From Tillandsia leiboldiana (taxonomy: Eukaryota > Streptophyta > Magnoliopsida > Poales > Bromeliaceae): a DNA stretch of 64,000 nt. The notes beneath the pieces are model-generated. The model had not been told where the DNA came from and did no database searches. It saw only the letters and a list, made by a program, of their open reading frames with translations. Positions 36,142 to 47,214 of the stretch are shown here, piece after piece. The stretch is taken from the NCBI GenBank assembly GCA_029204045.2, contig CM055071.1, forward strand, positions 18,510,867 through 18,574,866, read 5' to 3'. How positions within the stretch are numbered: position 1 is the first letter of the stretch; each line of letters opens with the position of its first letter. Both the position numbers and the translations under genes were made by a program.

Positions 36142-37561
36142 TTAGCAGTACAGGCTTTGAAATCAAGATCATCAGAAATGTCCAATCAGGCATGGCAACT
36201 AACAGTAATATATCTCAATCAAAGGCAGACGGCTCAATATAACCTGATTAACCAGCGGCAGGAGTCCACATACCGTACACCGAGGGCCGAAATGCTAAAA
36301 CCCGGACCGAAGATAACCACCTGATAAATCGCAGGCGACTAATTGTATCAGCAGATCACTCGAAAATCAGATGCAATTGAACAGACCTGAATTAAGGATA
36401 GATTCAGGAATAAACTTAACTTTTAATCTAATAATTTTAAATCAACTTAGCACCTGTTTATCTATTTAACTTAACTCGACTTAAACCCTTTTTATCACTT
36501 GCTATCCAAATTGTTGACAACATATAGACCAATTCAACTTATATTCACATTTGGTGAAATTACCAAATTGCCCCTCCCGGAATTCCCTTTTGGATTTTCG
36601 GGAGATTCGGGCTATCACTTGGCGCTGGCTCAACCAGATTCGACTGGACTCAACAGTCGGCTCGGTGAAACCACCGCAATTCTCAAATTGCGCGATTGTC
36701 ACCCGATACCGCTAAATCGACGATTTTGCCGATTTTCGGATCGTTATCCGATATTCGCTCAAAGGGACCGTTGGAATCCTAACAAAAAGTTTAGGAAACT
36801 ATTATGCATAGTACTAAACATACCAAGTCACTTTGCAGACTTTTGACCCCTAGGGTTCTAGAATTACACTTTTAATGCCATTTTGAGCACTTTTTTGCTC
36901 GTTCTCTTAATAAGGATTTATTTTACGATCCTCACCTCCAGCAGGTTACTTACATTTGCTGAACACCGTGCTCACCCATTTGTGGCAAACATGGATCTCG
37001 AGGCAAACTTTGGCCCATAACTATGCTCTTTCTTAGCCTAATTGCAAATTTATTCTTCGAGACCTCAAACACAAATTCTATGCGAGCATGCGTCCGTGAC
37101 CCCAAATACCAGGAATGCACGGTCGCGGCTTCGCAAACAGCCCAGAAGTTGTTTTGTTCAAACAGTACATTTAAAGGTTTGTTATCTACAACTTCGAATC
37201 TAATCATCATATAATAAAACTTTGTATATCAAAGCGCTCTGGACAGTGCAGGATACCAGTGCTCACCTTTGGGCAGTCCAGAAACTGCTGGATCAAGAGA
37301 TCCAAAGCCTTGCTCTCGAACATGTATACAATGCTCTAAACTTAGTTCCACACAGATCGATTGATCGAAGTGAGCATCAAGCTCAGGAGAAATTTAGAGC
37401 AACTTTTATATTATGTTTTGTCCAATTCCATTTCAGAGTTCTTGAGGCATTTCATCATTAACAAATGGCACACCATTTAACAAACACAGTCCCGAGTGTG
37501 TTATTCTGAACCACTGCACCAAAACGCACTCTAACTTGGATAGAATTGATATACTAGGTTG
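36142..37561 (-). repeat. Gyp5 LTR fragment (second copy)
   Basis: Diverged homologue of about 5660-6700 of Gyp5-J. Shared landmarks include the GAGGGCCGAAATG...CCCGGACCGAAGATAA segment and CACCGTGCTCAC followed by CATTTGTGGCA. Orientation is inferred from Gyp5-J. It is cut on the left by the Gyp1-I LTR and on the right by the gap. No gene seen. Confidence 0.65.
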
Positions 37562-37661
37562 NNNNNNNNNNNNNNNNNNNNNNNNNNNNNNNNNNNNNNN
37601 NNNNNNNNNNNNNNNNNNNNNNNNNNNNNNNNNNNNNNNNNNNNNNNNNNNNNNNNNNNNN
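37562..37661. other. Assembly gap (100 N)
   Basis: 100 Ns. Hides the junction between the Gyp5 fragment and Sire-D, including the Sire-D pol and env promoter region. Confidence 0.99.
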
Positions 37662-38206
37662 CAAAACTAATTTGATCTTAGTCTCCTAATGATTATGATT
37701 GTTGGGTACAATTTTTTCCAAATCTGAAAATTAACAATTATCATGTGTTCGGAGTTGGTCTTCACAGGATACATTTTTCACTAGCACTCAAAATGGTGAT
37801 CACTTGGATTATTTTTCATACTTGCGCCATGTTCCATGTCAAGGATACTGCCAAGCTAAGAAGGCTCGAAAGCGAAGACAGACCAAGGATGATTTGGACA
37901 CTGAAGCTGAGACGGAGTCGATTGACTGGGATACATCGAAATCGAGGGAACTGCCCACATTATTCCAAAAGGAAAGCAACGCTGAAGCTTCAAAGCCACT
38001 ACTGCTCAAAAGGGCAAAGCCCCAATAGAAGAAACCTCTGGAAGACAGAAGAAAAGGGTTGCTCCAAAAGAGGGTGTGCTCAAGGATCTCCATTGAGAAC
38101 CACGCTGCTAGCAAGCACCTCCACAAGACTTTATCAGCTCGGCTAGGATTAAGGAAAATGAAGAGGGAAGTGGAATCAAATACTAAATCCCTCTCTGAGA
38201 GCAGTC
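37662..38206 (+). pseudogene. Sire-D env-like gene, 5' part with intron end
   Basis: Plus-strand homologue of the Sire-G env-like gene start. 37662-37767 matches the 3' end of the Sire-G intron, finishing in GGTCTTCACAG (AG at 37766-37767). The start codon at 37793 gives M-V-I-T-W-I-I, aligning with M-E-V-S-W-I-I in Sire-G. Next come a basic stretch (AKKARKRR) and an acidic one (DDLDTEAETESIDWD). Reading frame changes near 37850 and a stop occurs at about 38026, so it is broken. The middle of the gene is missing where Sire-E sits; the C-terminal part resumes at 44642. Confidence 0.65.
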
Positions 38207-38620
38207 TGTAGAGTTATGGATCCAAAGGATCTAAATAGGTACTATCAAACAACTAGAGGGGGGGGTGAATAGGTGTAATACTTATAAAACCAAATCTCAG
38301 TGCAAAATAAAAACCAATGCGGAAAATAAAAACAGCACACCGAGATATACGTGGAAACTCCAATCCAGGAGAAAAACCACGGGACCAACACGCAATAACA
38401 ATCCAATAAGAATAGAAGAATAACAAGGTGATTACCGACTCCACGGACTCAAACCCCTCCTTCAGCTTCTTCGGGACCTTGCGCTGACCGGTTGGATATC
38501 CACGCAATAACAATCCCTAAGAAAAGAAGAATAACAAGGTGATTACCGTCTCCACCGATTTAACCCCTCCTTCAATTTCTTGGACCTCGCGCTCCACCGA
38601 TTTTGCACGCCCACTGCACA

Positions 38621-38723
38621 CGTTCGAATCCACGAACGCCACTCGAATCCACGAGCACACGTTTCGAATCCACGAAATGCCTTTAGCACACCGAATCCAC
38701 GATGCCACGTCGAATCCACGACG
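38621..38723 (-). repeat. Hairpin array with constant AATCCA loop (Sire-E 3' LTR)
   Basis: Arms CGTTCG/CGAACG, CTCG/CGAG, TTTCG/CGAAA and CGTCG/CGACG around AATCCA, plus one weakly paired unit. Same order as Sire-C. The partner LTR has it at 43660-43762. Confidence 0.75.
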
Positions 38724-38974
38724 CAAACTCAGTCGATAAGAATATTGACTTCGATGGTGATCCTTTGCTTAGATTCTCATTGAGGAAACCGTAGAAGAAA
38801 TCTCTAAGCAAAGATTAGATCAATTCGACAAAAGATATGTTCTTGAAAGAACCATCGAATTGACCTAAAAGAGGCTATAAAGAAGAAAGATAAAAACCTA
38901 GCCTCTAGGGTTGCTCTCAAGAGTTTTATAAATTGATCGGCCGTAGCTCCCACGTTTTTGAGAAACCCTAAATG

Positions 38975-38985
38975 TCTATTTATAG
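38975..38985 (-). promoter_or_regulatory. Putative TATA box, Sire-E 3' LTR
   Basis: Minus strand CCTATAAATAGACA between palindrome cluster and hairpin array. Confidence 0.65.
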
Positions 38986-39046
38986 GTTAGAAACCTTTGG
39001 AAAGAGATAAGAATCAAAAACATACCTTATCTGGAAATTTTCAGGA

Positions 39047-39275
39047 CGGCGATCCGGATCGGATTTACTGCGATCCGGATCGTCGTAACGAGATTGACGA
39101 TTCCAGAAAAACAAGGGTTCGGTATCCGGATTGCAACTTCCCGATCCGGATCGTTCATGAATTTCAGCAACATCCAATGTTCGGGATCCGGATCAGAATA
39201 GGCTTGGATCCGGATTGGATTTGCACATGAACTAATACCCTTCGGGATCCGGATTGGATCATCTGATCCGGATCC
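39047..39275 (-). repeat. GATCCGGATC palindrome cluster (Sire-E 3' LTR)
   Basis: Eight full or one-base-variant copies of the 10-bp palindrome GATCCGGATC in about 230 bp, irregularly spaced, immediately upstream (element sense) of the TATA box. Confidence 0.85.
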
Positions 39276-39603
39276 TGAACATGCCCCATGTCCAGTTTTT
39301 GATTTTTATGCAATTAAAAATTCTTCCAAGTGTTTCTACACTATAAGAAAGTATTCGGATCACTACAATTATTTAGTTAAACATACCTGATCCTCTTGAA
39401 TACTTTCTTCTTGAGATTGATGTAACTGATCCACAATTCTTCAACTTCAATCTTCAAGACTCAAGACACTGAGTGTCAACTTAAGCTCTTGTTGAATCTT
39501 CTCTAAGTCTTTGATTGCTGATTGACAATTTGATCCCTTTAAGACTCCGACTCAACTCACTGACTTGACTCACGAAATATGCCAACACCAAAATGCCGTA
39601 ACA

Positions 39604-41251
39604 ATCTCCCCCTTTGGCAATTTCGTGACAAAACCCAAAAATACATAAAAGCGCTCAAGTCACTCATCTTAAACCAAAAAATCGAAACTCAATGTCATCA
39701 CCAAAACATTGATTTTCTTTGCGTGAAAGATCCAATAAATACAAAATTACATTTGAACCAAACAGTCCTAGAACATACTCTATGACTTAGGACTTGGAGT
39801 CTTAAAGTGATGTAATTCCTGCAAAACAAAACTCCAAACGAAATCAAACGTTAGTCGTTAGAAATTAGAATCCTGCATTTGATCCGTCTTCCTTTTGGTT
39901 CTTTTATTTTTCGGCTCTTTCAATTTTTCTGTCTCCCCCTATCTTGAGCATCTCTAACATGTTCTCCATGTTCTTGAGCATCTATGTTCTCCCCCTTTGT
40001 GGTACGATCATCATTTTCCGTTCTCCCTCATTTTTCCATTTTCGTTCGTTTGTCCTCTCTTGATGATCTCATCTCCGTCATTTCTCTTCTCCCCCTTTTT
40101 GTCACAAATTGTCAAAAGTGAACATACTAGACAAAAGGAAATCACTAACAACATCAGTTCAAAGAGAAAGAGAGATAAAAGCTCAGTTCCGGTATATAAC
40201 AAAAATGCAGATTGCGTACCGGTACCAGAAGGCAAAAAAATAATAATTCCTTGAAACAAATCCAAATTTTAGAATCTTTTCAAATACCGATTTGTATTCC
40301 ATCAAGAAAACAATTTAAGTGCTTTAACCAATGAATTAACAAGATGTCATTCAATCCAATTAATTTCACAAGATTAAAAAGATTTACTCCTAAATCATGA
40401 AAAACAAAGATAAAACATTATAAACAGTTTTTCATGTTATATTCATCAAACACAAGTCATCAAAAATAATCTTGAGATCCAAAGTCTATCAAGATGTAAC
40501 GGATGTACAAAGATGACTTACAGAGATTTCCAAATGACATCAATTTGATTTCTTACCCTTTCAAATTTGAGATAAGCACTAAAATACCTAAGGGTGGCTC
40601 TTTGAGCATCTTTCAACTAACCCACCTTATACCAACCAGGAGATTGTTCAAAATATAAGAGTTTTGCATATAAATCTCCAAATGCTTCAACTAAAGATTT
40701 TCTCATAAAATACTATCAAGCATCCATAACATGTGGTAGCTTCACACACAAACCGGACGACCGGGGTGGCAGCTCTTTCCAGCATGTGGTGGTAGTTTTC
40801 ACACTCCTTTCGGATGTAACTCTTTCCACATCTTTTGCAAATCATTTCAATACCCTTGTAAGAATGCAATCTCTTATGTGAAAGAATTAAATCCCAAATT
40901 TTAGTCTATCGGTTGTCTCACGTTTATCACAATGAACTCACACAACCGAGATAGATTAAGCATCTAAAGATCACACATGATTTCTAAAATTTGATGCTTA
41001 TAATATCAAAAACTCCTATAATGAAGTATCTTCAAGATTATGATTATGGAGTAAAGTTGATAATCCATATAAAATTAAATTGGAGTGATTGAAAGTGAAA
41101 GCCCTTTTCATTCAATGCACTTGTTCATTAAAAACCCTTTTGTTCAAAAACAAAGTATAAAAACGAAGAGCATTGAAAAACATGTAATGCAAAGATTAAG
41201 AAAGATATGAAGGGAAAACCAATCAAAGCATTACATACAGTCATAAGCTAT
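39604..41251 (-). other. Sire-E noncoding region with PPTs; pol and env deleted
   Basis: PPT GCCAAAGGGGGAGAT (minus) at 39604-39618, with further GGGGGAGA tracts at about 39932, 39988 and 40088. At 40594-40850 is a block conserved with 62844-63080 of Sire-G, where it lies between pol and env. Two CCGGTA-type motifs lie at 40185-40230. Nothing coding is convincing. The layout shows separate losses of pol and of the env-like gene. Confidence 0.7.
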
Positions 41252-43211
41252 TTAGAACTTAAGACAAGGAAAGATATCACCTTTCCGAATCCAAAATCGC
41301 TGGATTTTGGGTTGTCTTGATTCGTTGTGGCCGGGGGTTGTCCGCTTTGACTGTTGGTCCACCTTAGGTCTTTGCCTCGTAGTGATCCACTTGTATGATT
41401 GATATTGTGGCTCGAACCTTTGGTGGGTTGAGTGAACTCCTTTGACTTGATGTGTCTTTTGATTCCGTTGAGTTCGCTCCGTAGATGAAGTTGCCGAAGG
41501 ACTCTTCTTTCTCTTTTTCGGGCAATTCTTCACCAAATGTCCTTCAAGTCCACATAAGTGACAAGTTCTTCCTTTCAATTTCATTGTGGAACTTGAAGCA
41601 TGCACAGTTTGGACCTTTTTGAAACCCAAACCAACCTTGCTTGTTTGACCTAATCCGCACATACAATCTCGTTTCTTGGGAACGGTTGAAAGCCTTTGTA
41701 TGTCGGATTTGAGTTCATGAACTTGCTTGGTCAATGCTTGGTTGGTGACATGAATCTCCTCAAACTGTTTTTCTAGAAAATCAATCTTGTTAATATGGGA
41801 ATTAACGATCGTTTCCGATTGATTTATCTTTTCCTGGAGGATTTTATTATTATCCAATAAAAGCTCTCGTTCCTCCTCGAGATCATGAAGTTTGATCTTT
41901 AAAGCATGATTCTCGTCTTGATTCTCGAGTCGTTGCTTCCTCAACTTCTTGATATGCTTGGCCATCTTCTTTGATTCCGCAAGAAGTTGTTGGTATGCCT
42001 CAACGAGTTTTTCTTCGTCCGACTCCCCCTCACTTGATGACTCTCCGTTAGATGTTGATGTTTCATGCAAAATCAAAGGAGCAGAGTCAGTGACTAAAGA
42101 TGATAAACACAAATTAGAAGAGGGAATTTGAGAGGCATGAAAAGCAACAACTTTTCCTCTTTACTTGAGGTCGATTCATTAGAAGTAGAATCGTCCCAAG
42201 TTTTCGCTTGCAAAGCCTTCTTTTTGTATGATTTCTTAGAAGGACAATCCGTTGAAAAATGGCCGTAGCCTTTGCATCGATAGCATTGGATTTCCCCTTC
42301 GAAATCATATTTTTCTTTTTCTTTAGAAGGTTTTGCAACGCCTTTGAGGTAAGAGGATTTAGAACCCGATGATCCTTTAGATGGTTTCGTGGATGAAGAT
42401 CCATCGGTTCGATTCTTCCAAAATTTCCGACGAAATTTCTTTGTGATCCGCGCCAATTGTTCTTCAAAATCGGCAAAAGAGATTTCATCGTCGGAACTTG
42501 ATTCGCTATCTTCTTCCTTTGTGGATTTGAATGCAATACCTGTAAGCTTAGAAGAAGACTTGGAAGAAACTTGATTAGTAGGAAAAGTCATTTCATAAGT
42601 TTGCAAAGCACCTACTAATTCCTCTACACTCATCTCATCCGGATGACTAACGGTTTCAATGGCGGTAACCTTTGCCCTAAACCGTTTCGGAAGAGTCCGA
42701 AGTATCTTTCTTACAATTTTCGACTCCGGGATCTTTTCTCCTAAATTAGCACATGTATTAATTACATCTTGAAGTCTAGTGTAATAATCTGTAAACAATT
42801 CATGCCCTTCCATATGAATAGAGTCAAATTGACTTGTAAGCATCTGGAGCTTTTGAATTTTACAAGATTAGTACCCTCATGTGTAATTTTGAGAATATCC
42901 CAAATTTCCTTCGCGGTTTTACACGCGGAAATTCTTGTGAACTCAGTCGAGGAAAGAGAGTTAAAAAGAGCGTTCATACCTTTCCCATTGTAAGAAGATC
43001 TTTCAAATTCCTCTTTGGACCATCTAGAGTGAGGTTTTGGGGTAGTAGAATTTCCTACTTCCTCAACAGGATGCACCCAACCGTATTCCACGGATTGCCA
43101 TACCCGCTCATCAATTGCGATGAGAAAAGCCCTCATCCGCACTTTCCAATAAGCATAATTAGTTCCATCAAAAAGAGGAGGTCTATAAATATTACCACTT
43201 TCACCCGACAT
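41252..43211 (-). pseudogene. Sire-E gag (UBN2-type, two zinc knuckles), two frameshifts
   Basis: Copia/Sirevirus capsid-nucleocapsid protein. The start ATG (43209-43211) is 20 nt after the primer site. Domains in order: N-terminal gag segment (YAYWKVRMRAFL), UBN2-type capsid domain, first CCHC knuckle CYRCKGYGHFSTDC, a long coiled coil (LRKQRLENQDENHALKIKL onward), and second knuckle CHLCGLEGHLVKNC. Two single-base losses break the frame, one near 42858 in the capsid domain and one near 42160 between the first knuckle and the coiled coil. Both fall in short A runs. 1960 nt plus two missing bases equals 654 codons, consistent with exactly two lesions. No protease follows. Sequencing homopolymer error is possible. 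Confidence 0.9.
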
Positions 43212-43231
43212 GATAGATGAACCTAAAACCC

Positions 43232-43243
43232 GCTCTGATACCA
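43232..43243 (-). other. Primer binding site of Sire-E
   Basis: Minus strand TGGTATCAGAGC, 2 nt from the LTR edge at 43246; initiator tRNA-Met type. Confidence 0.92.
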
Positions 43244-43659
43244 ATTGTAGAGTTATGAATCCCAAAGGATCTAAATAGGTACTATCAAACAACTAGAGGG
43301 GGGGGTGAATAGGTGTAATACTTATAAAACCAAATCTCAGTGCAAAATAAAAACCAATGCGGAAAATAAAAACAGCACACCGAGATATACGTGGAAACTC
43401 CAATCCAGGAGAAAAACCACGGGACCAACACGCAATAACAATCCAATAAGAATAGAAGAATAACAAGGTGATTACCGACTCCACGGACTCAAACCCCTCC
43501 TTCAGCTTCTTCGGACCTTGCGCTGACCGGTTGGATATCCACGCAATAACAATCCCTAAGAAAAGAAGAATAACAAGGTGATTACCGTCTCCACGGATTT
43601 AACCCCTCCTTCAATTTCTTGGACCTCGCGCTCCACCGATTTTGCACGCCCACTGCACA

Positions 43660-43762
43660 CGTTCGAATCCACGAACGCCACTCGAATCCACGAGCACACG
43701 TTTCGAATCCACGAAACGCCTTTAGCACACCGAATCCACGATGCCACGTCGAATCCACGACG
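43660..43762 (-). repeat. Hairpin array with constant AATCCA loop (Sire-E 5' LTR)
   Basis: Partner of 38621-38723 with the same arms. Here the third unit has full CGTTTCG/CGAAACG arms, whereas the 3' LTR has a T in place of the C in the outermost base pair. Confidence 0.75.
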
Positions 43763-44013
43763 CAAACTCAGTCGATAAGAATATTGACTTCGATGGTGAT
43801 CCTTTGCTTAGATTCTCATTGAGGAACCGTAGAAGAAATCTCTAAGAAAAGATTAGATCAATTTGACAAAAGATATGTTCTTGAAAGAACCATCGAATTG
43901 ACCTAAAAGAGGCTATAAAGAAGAAAGATAAAAACCTAGCCTCTAGGGTTGCTCTCAAGAGTTTTATAAATTGATCGGCCGTAGCTCCCACGTTTTTGAG
44001 AAACCCTAAATGT

Positions 44014-44023
44014 CTATTTATAG
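44014..44023 (-). promoter_or_regulatory. Putative TATA box, Sire-E 5' LTR
   Basis: Minus strand CTATAAATAGA; the copy that would drive Sire-E genomic RNA. Confidence 0.65.
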
Positions 44024-44085
44024 GTTAGAAACCTTTGGAAAGAGATAAGAATCAAAAACATACCTTATCTGGAAATTTTCAGGAC

Positions 44086-44313
44086 GGCGATCCGGATCGG
44101 ATTTACTGCGATCCGGATCGTCGTAACGAGATTGACGATTCCAGAAAAACAAGGGTTCGGGATCCGGATTGCAACTTCCCGATCCGGATCGTTCATGAAT
44201 TTCAGCAACATCCAATGTTCGGGATCCGGATCAGAATAGGCTTGGATCCGGATTGGATTTGCACATGAACTAATACCCTTCGGGATCCGGATTGGATCAT
44301 CTGATCCGGATCC
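44086..44313 (-). repeat. GATCCGGATC palindrome cluster (Sire-E 5' LTR)
   Basis: Eight copies matching the cluster in the 3' LTR. One copy reads GATCCGGATT here and TATCCGGATT there. Confidence 0.85.
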
Positions 44314-44641
44314 TGAACATGCCCCATGTCCAGTTTTTGATTTTTATGCAATTAAAAATTCTTCCAAGTGTTTCTACACTATAAGAAAGTATTCGGATCA
44401 CTACAATTATTTAGTTAAACATACCTGATCCTCTTGAATACTTTCTTCTTGAGATTGATGTAACTGATCCACAATTCTTCAACTTCAATCTTCAAGACTC
44501 AAGACACTGAGTGTCAACTTGAGCTCTTGTTGAATCTTCTCTAAGTCTTTGATTGCTGATTGACAATTTGATCCCTTTAAGACTCCGACTCAACTCACTG
44601 ACTTGACTCACGAAATATGCCAACACCAAAATGCCGTAACA

Positions 44642-44934
44642 CATACTCTGTACCTAGCGAATCCGCATGGACTGAAGACCAGCATGCATCATCTGCCTCT
44701 ACAACTCGTCCAGCGACTTCCAAGAGAAACGCTCTAGAAGCTCCTGTATTGGCCGCCATTCATCAGGACCAAAGAAGACTTTCTGCTGAGCAAGAGAAAT
44801 TGGGATTAGGTCTCCGACAAATGGCCGCTGACCAAAAACAGATGAAAAAGAAATGTTCCAAATTATCGCGAATGCTGAAAGGAATCTTGAACAAGATAGA
44901 CGATACTAGCTCAGACAGTTCTGATTTGGCTTGA
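44642..44934 (+). pseudogene. Sire-D env-like gene, 3' part
   Basis: About 97 codons open from the Sire-E edge to a TGA at 44934. The predicted coiled coil (QRRLSAEQEKLGLGLRQM, then KKKCSKLSRMLKGIL) and acidic DDTSSDSSD tail align with the C-terminus of the Sire-G env-like protein. Compared with Sire-G, roughly 300 residues between this piece and 38206 are absent, more than a simple insertion would remove. Confidence 0.65.
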
Positions 44935-45669
44935 TCTCTTATGCTCTAACCCTTATCATATCTATTGCAGGCTTTTATCTTTTTAGATTTTAGTTCAGTT
45001 TTTAGGACTTACTCTTAGTTCTAGTTCTTACATTTCGGAACAATTTTTGATCTATTTAACTCTCCTTAAATTTTTGGTAATTTTGGCTTTGTTTGTGACA
45101 AAAAGGGGGAGAGAGTTTAGAGAGAACTTGAACAATGATGATGTGAATGTGTGAACATCAAGGTAAGTATCACTTCAACTTTGACTTTGGTGAAGGGTAA
45201 GTATCACAACTTTGGTTTTTATCTTGTGATTTGTTGCATGTTCCTACTAACTATTCGACTAACTATTTGGACATGTATTATTACTAACAAGTTGTTTGAT
45301 TACTAACAAAGCAAAGTTATGACATTTGGAATTTTATTGCTTAGAAGATATGTCAATGTTTGATTGTGATCTTATTACATATCTGAATTACTCAATGTCA
45401 TGGTGAGCATAAAACTCTATCTCTGTTAGGTTTTGAATGCTAAATATTCTTGAGGTATCTAACGATCTCTTTTTGTCAAGAATGATTTCTTTGTGCAGAG
45501 AGTACAGATGTCTAAGTCTAGAGTCTGTTTTAGGAGTTTATATCTCATGTTTTTAAATTTTTGGATCTCCATTGTAAATTTTTGTTGTATGGTGATAGCA
45601 ACAAAAATATCTTTTTGAATTTTCTTTAGTGGATCTGTGCTTTGTCACGAAACCGCCAAAGGGGGAGAT
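44935..45669 (+). other. Sire-D 3' noncoding region and polypurine tracts
   Basis: AT-rich 3' UTR homologous to 59635-60356 of Sire-G. An internal AAAAAGGGGGAGAGAG tract lies at about 45101-45116, and the terminal PPT GCCAAAGGGGGAGAT at 45655-45669. No gene seen. Confidence 0.7.
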
Positions 45670-45896
45670 TGTTACGGAATTTGAGTTGGCGTAGTTTCGT
45701 GAAAGGTTCAAGTCTTGAAGATTGAAGGTGAAGAAGGTTGGATCATTTAACTCAATCTCAAGAAAGAAGAATTCAAAAGGATCAGGTATGTTTAACTAAA
45801 GATTTTTGGTGATCCGAATACTTCTTGTAGTGTAGAAACACCTGGAAGAATTTTTAATTGCATAAAAATCAAAAACTGGTGTTCGGACATGTTCAG

Positions 45897-46115
45897 GATC
45901 CGGATCAGAGCCAGCGATCCGGATCCCGAAGGTTGTTGTTTCATACATTACTTCAATCCGGATCACAGCATCTCACGATCCGGATCCCGAACGTTGAGTT
46001 TTCTGAATTGTATGAACGATCCGGATCAGGCATTCCGATCCGGATCCCGAACGTTTGTTTTTCTGGAAACCGTCCTTCTTGCTACTGCAATCCGGATCGC
46101 CCAAATCCGATCCGG
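45897..46115 (+). repeat. GATCCGGATC palindrome cluster (Sire-D LTR)
   Basis: Eight GATCCGGATC or AATCCGGATC copies upstream of the TATA box, arranged differently from Sire-E but with the same motif and position. Confidence 0.85.
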
Positions 46116-46183
46116 ATCGCCGTCCGTAAAAATTTCAGAAATGTTAGGTTTTTGATTCTTATCTCCTTCCTAGGGTTTCTAAC

Positions 46184-46192
46184 CTATAAATA
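46184..46192 (+). promoter_or_regulatory. Putative TATA box, Sire-D LTR
   Basis: CTATAAATA within AACCTATAAATAGACCC. Confidence 0.65.
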
Positions 46193-46480
46193 GACCCTGC
46201 GATTCTTTTTCTAGGGTTAATCCAAATAATCGATATAGAGCCGTCATAATCAAATATCATCTTATACGGCCCTAGATCCACATATAGAGAAGAAAGGAAA
46301 TCATTAGATAATACTCTATGTTTCTTCATCTATATTGATTAGTTTGATTCTAGGTTTTCATACTCACATCTTGAGTTGAATCAAACTAATGAATACTTAG
46401 ATGGTATTTCCTATCTATCTTTGATCTAAGTATTCGGCGGATCATCACCACCCAAAAACAACGATTTACCCCAAAATCGG

Positions 46481-46640
46481 CGCGTGGATTCGTGTGTCCT
46501 TGTGGATTCAAGGTTCAACCGCTCTCGTGGATTTGGAGCGAGGCACATTCGTGGATTCGAAGGGTGCTACTGGGTGAAGACCGTGGATTCGGTCGGACGT
46601 CGTGGATTCGGCGTTGGGCGCAGATCGTGGATTCGAGAAG
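46481..46640 (+). repeat. Hairpin array with constant TGGATT loop (Sire-D LTR)
   Basis: Seven units read in the RNA sense. Clear stems: CCTTG/CAAGG, TTCG/CGAA, GACCG/CGGTC and ACGTCG/CGGCGT (one G-T pair). Weaker ones: GCGCG/CGTGT with two G-T pairs, GCTC...GAGC with an internal loop, and TCG/CGA. The array is about 290 nt downstream of the TATA box. Confidence 0.75.
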
Positions 46641-47019
46641 CGTCGTGGAGCGAGCGGAGAAGATCCTCTAGGAGCGTATGGAAAAGGTTGAGTCGTAAGT
46701 GTGTACGGTAAATCACCTTGTACGTGTTTTAATTCTAGTGGATTTCGCCGTGTTATCGGTCCCGTGGTATTTTACTCCGGTTTGGAGTTTTTTCACGTAA
46801 AAATCTTGCGTGTTATTTTTATTTCCGCATTGGGTTTTTTATCGCAACGATTTTTGAGTGTTTATACGTTTACACCTATTCACCCCCCTCTAGGTGTTTT
46901 TTCCCCTATTTAGATCTATATTACATATAACCCAACACGGTGGCACTATGCCAACCAAAACCTAAGCACTATGTAAAACACCGAATTGCCACAATTTCCA
47001 ATAAGTCTGCCGATACGAC

Positions 47020-47214
47020 TCACGGTCTCAACTGCATTGGACATAGTCCACAGGCCTCCTCCACATGCACAACACCAACAGAAACATGTACCTCTAGTGC
47101 ACGTGGTAACAAATCTGCCTTTAGTCCATGCAGGAATGCAACATGCTCTAACCCCGACTGTTGTGATGAAATCATACCTGCGACAACTCGATCCACTATC
47201 GTGGCGCCCTCCAA
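47020..47214 (-). pseudogene. Decayed gypsy protease remnant (Gyp2-F)
   Basis: A 64-codon frame, EGATIVDRVVAGMISSQQSG then HGLKADLLPRALEV, parallel to the Gyp1 copies. The segment that should hold D-T/S-G reads SSQQSGLEHVAF, so the loss of the active site predates the Gyp1/Gyp2 split or was spread by recombination. Confidence 0.65.

Larger units (their letters stand above)
38207..39603 (-). repeat. 3' LTR of Sire-E
   Basis: Element sense TGTTACGGC ... CTCTACA. Contains U3 palindromes (39047-39275), TATA (38975-38985), the hairpin array (38621-38723) and the GGGGGGGTGAATAGG block near the inner end (about 38260-38275). Confidence 0.92.
38207..44641 (-). mobile_element. Sire-E: complete two-LTR Sirevirus, internally deleted
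   Basis: Minus strand: 5' LTR 43246-44641 (1396 bp), primer site 43232-43243, gag 43211-41252, noncoding 41251-39604, PPT at 39604-39618, 3' LTR 38207-39603 (1397 bp). LTRs differ at about ten positions (roughly 99.3% identity), so the insertion is young. Pol and env are absent although sequence that flanks them in Sire-G is kept, so this is a non-autonomous derivative. It lies inside the Sire-D env-like gene. Flanks CAGTC and CATAC do not match, so no target duplication is visible. Confidence 0.9.
43246..44641 (-). repeat. 5' LTR of Sire-E
   Basis: 1396 bp, TGTTACGGC ... CTCTACA in element sense. Palindrome cluster at about 44086-44313, TATA at 44014-44023, hairpin array at 43660-43762. Confidence 0.92.
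45670..46937 (+). repeat. 3' LTR of Sire-D
   Basis: 1268 bp, TGTTACGGAATTTG ... AACCCAACA, with the PPT on its left, so it is the 3' LTR of a plus-strand element. U3 palindromes 45897-46115, TATA 46184-46192, hairpin array 46481-46640, CACCCCCCTCTAGG block at about 46881-46894. Closest relative is the Sire-G LTR. It lies in the Gyp2-F internal region. Confidence 0.88.

Noticed and set aside
40687..40869. Small Cys-containing frame resembling a zinc finger in Sire-E
   Set aside because: The homologous stretch in Sire-G has a shifted frame and stops, so conservation is at the DNA level only.
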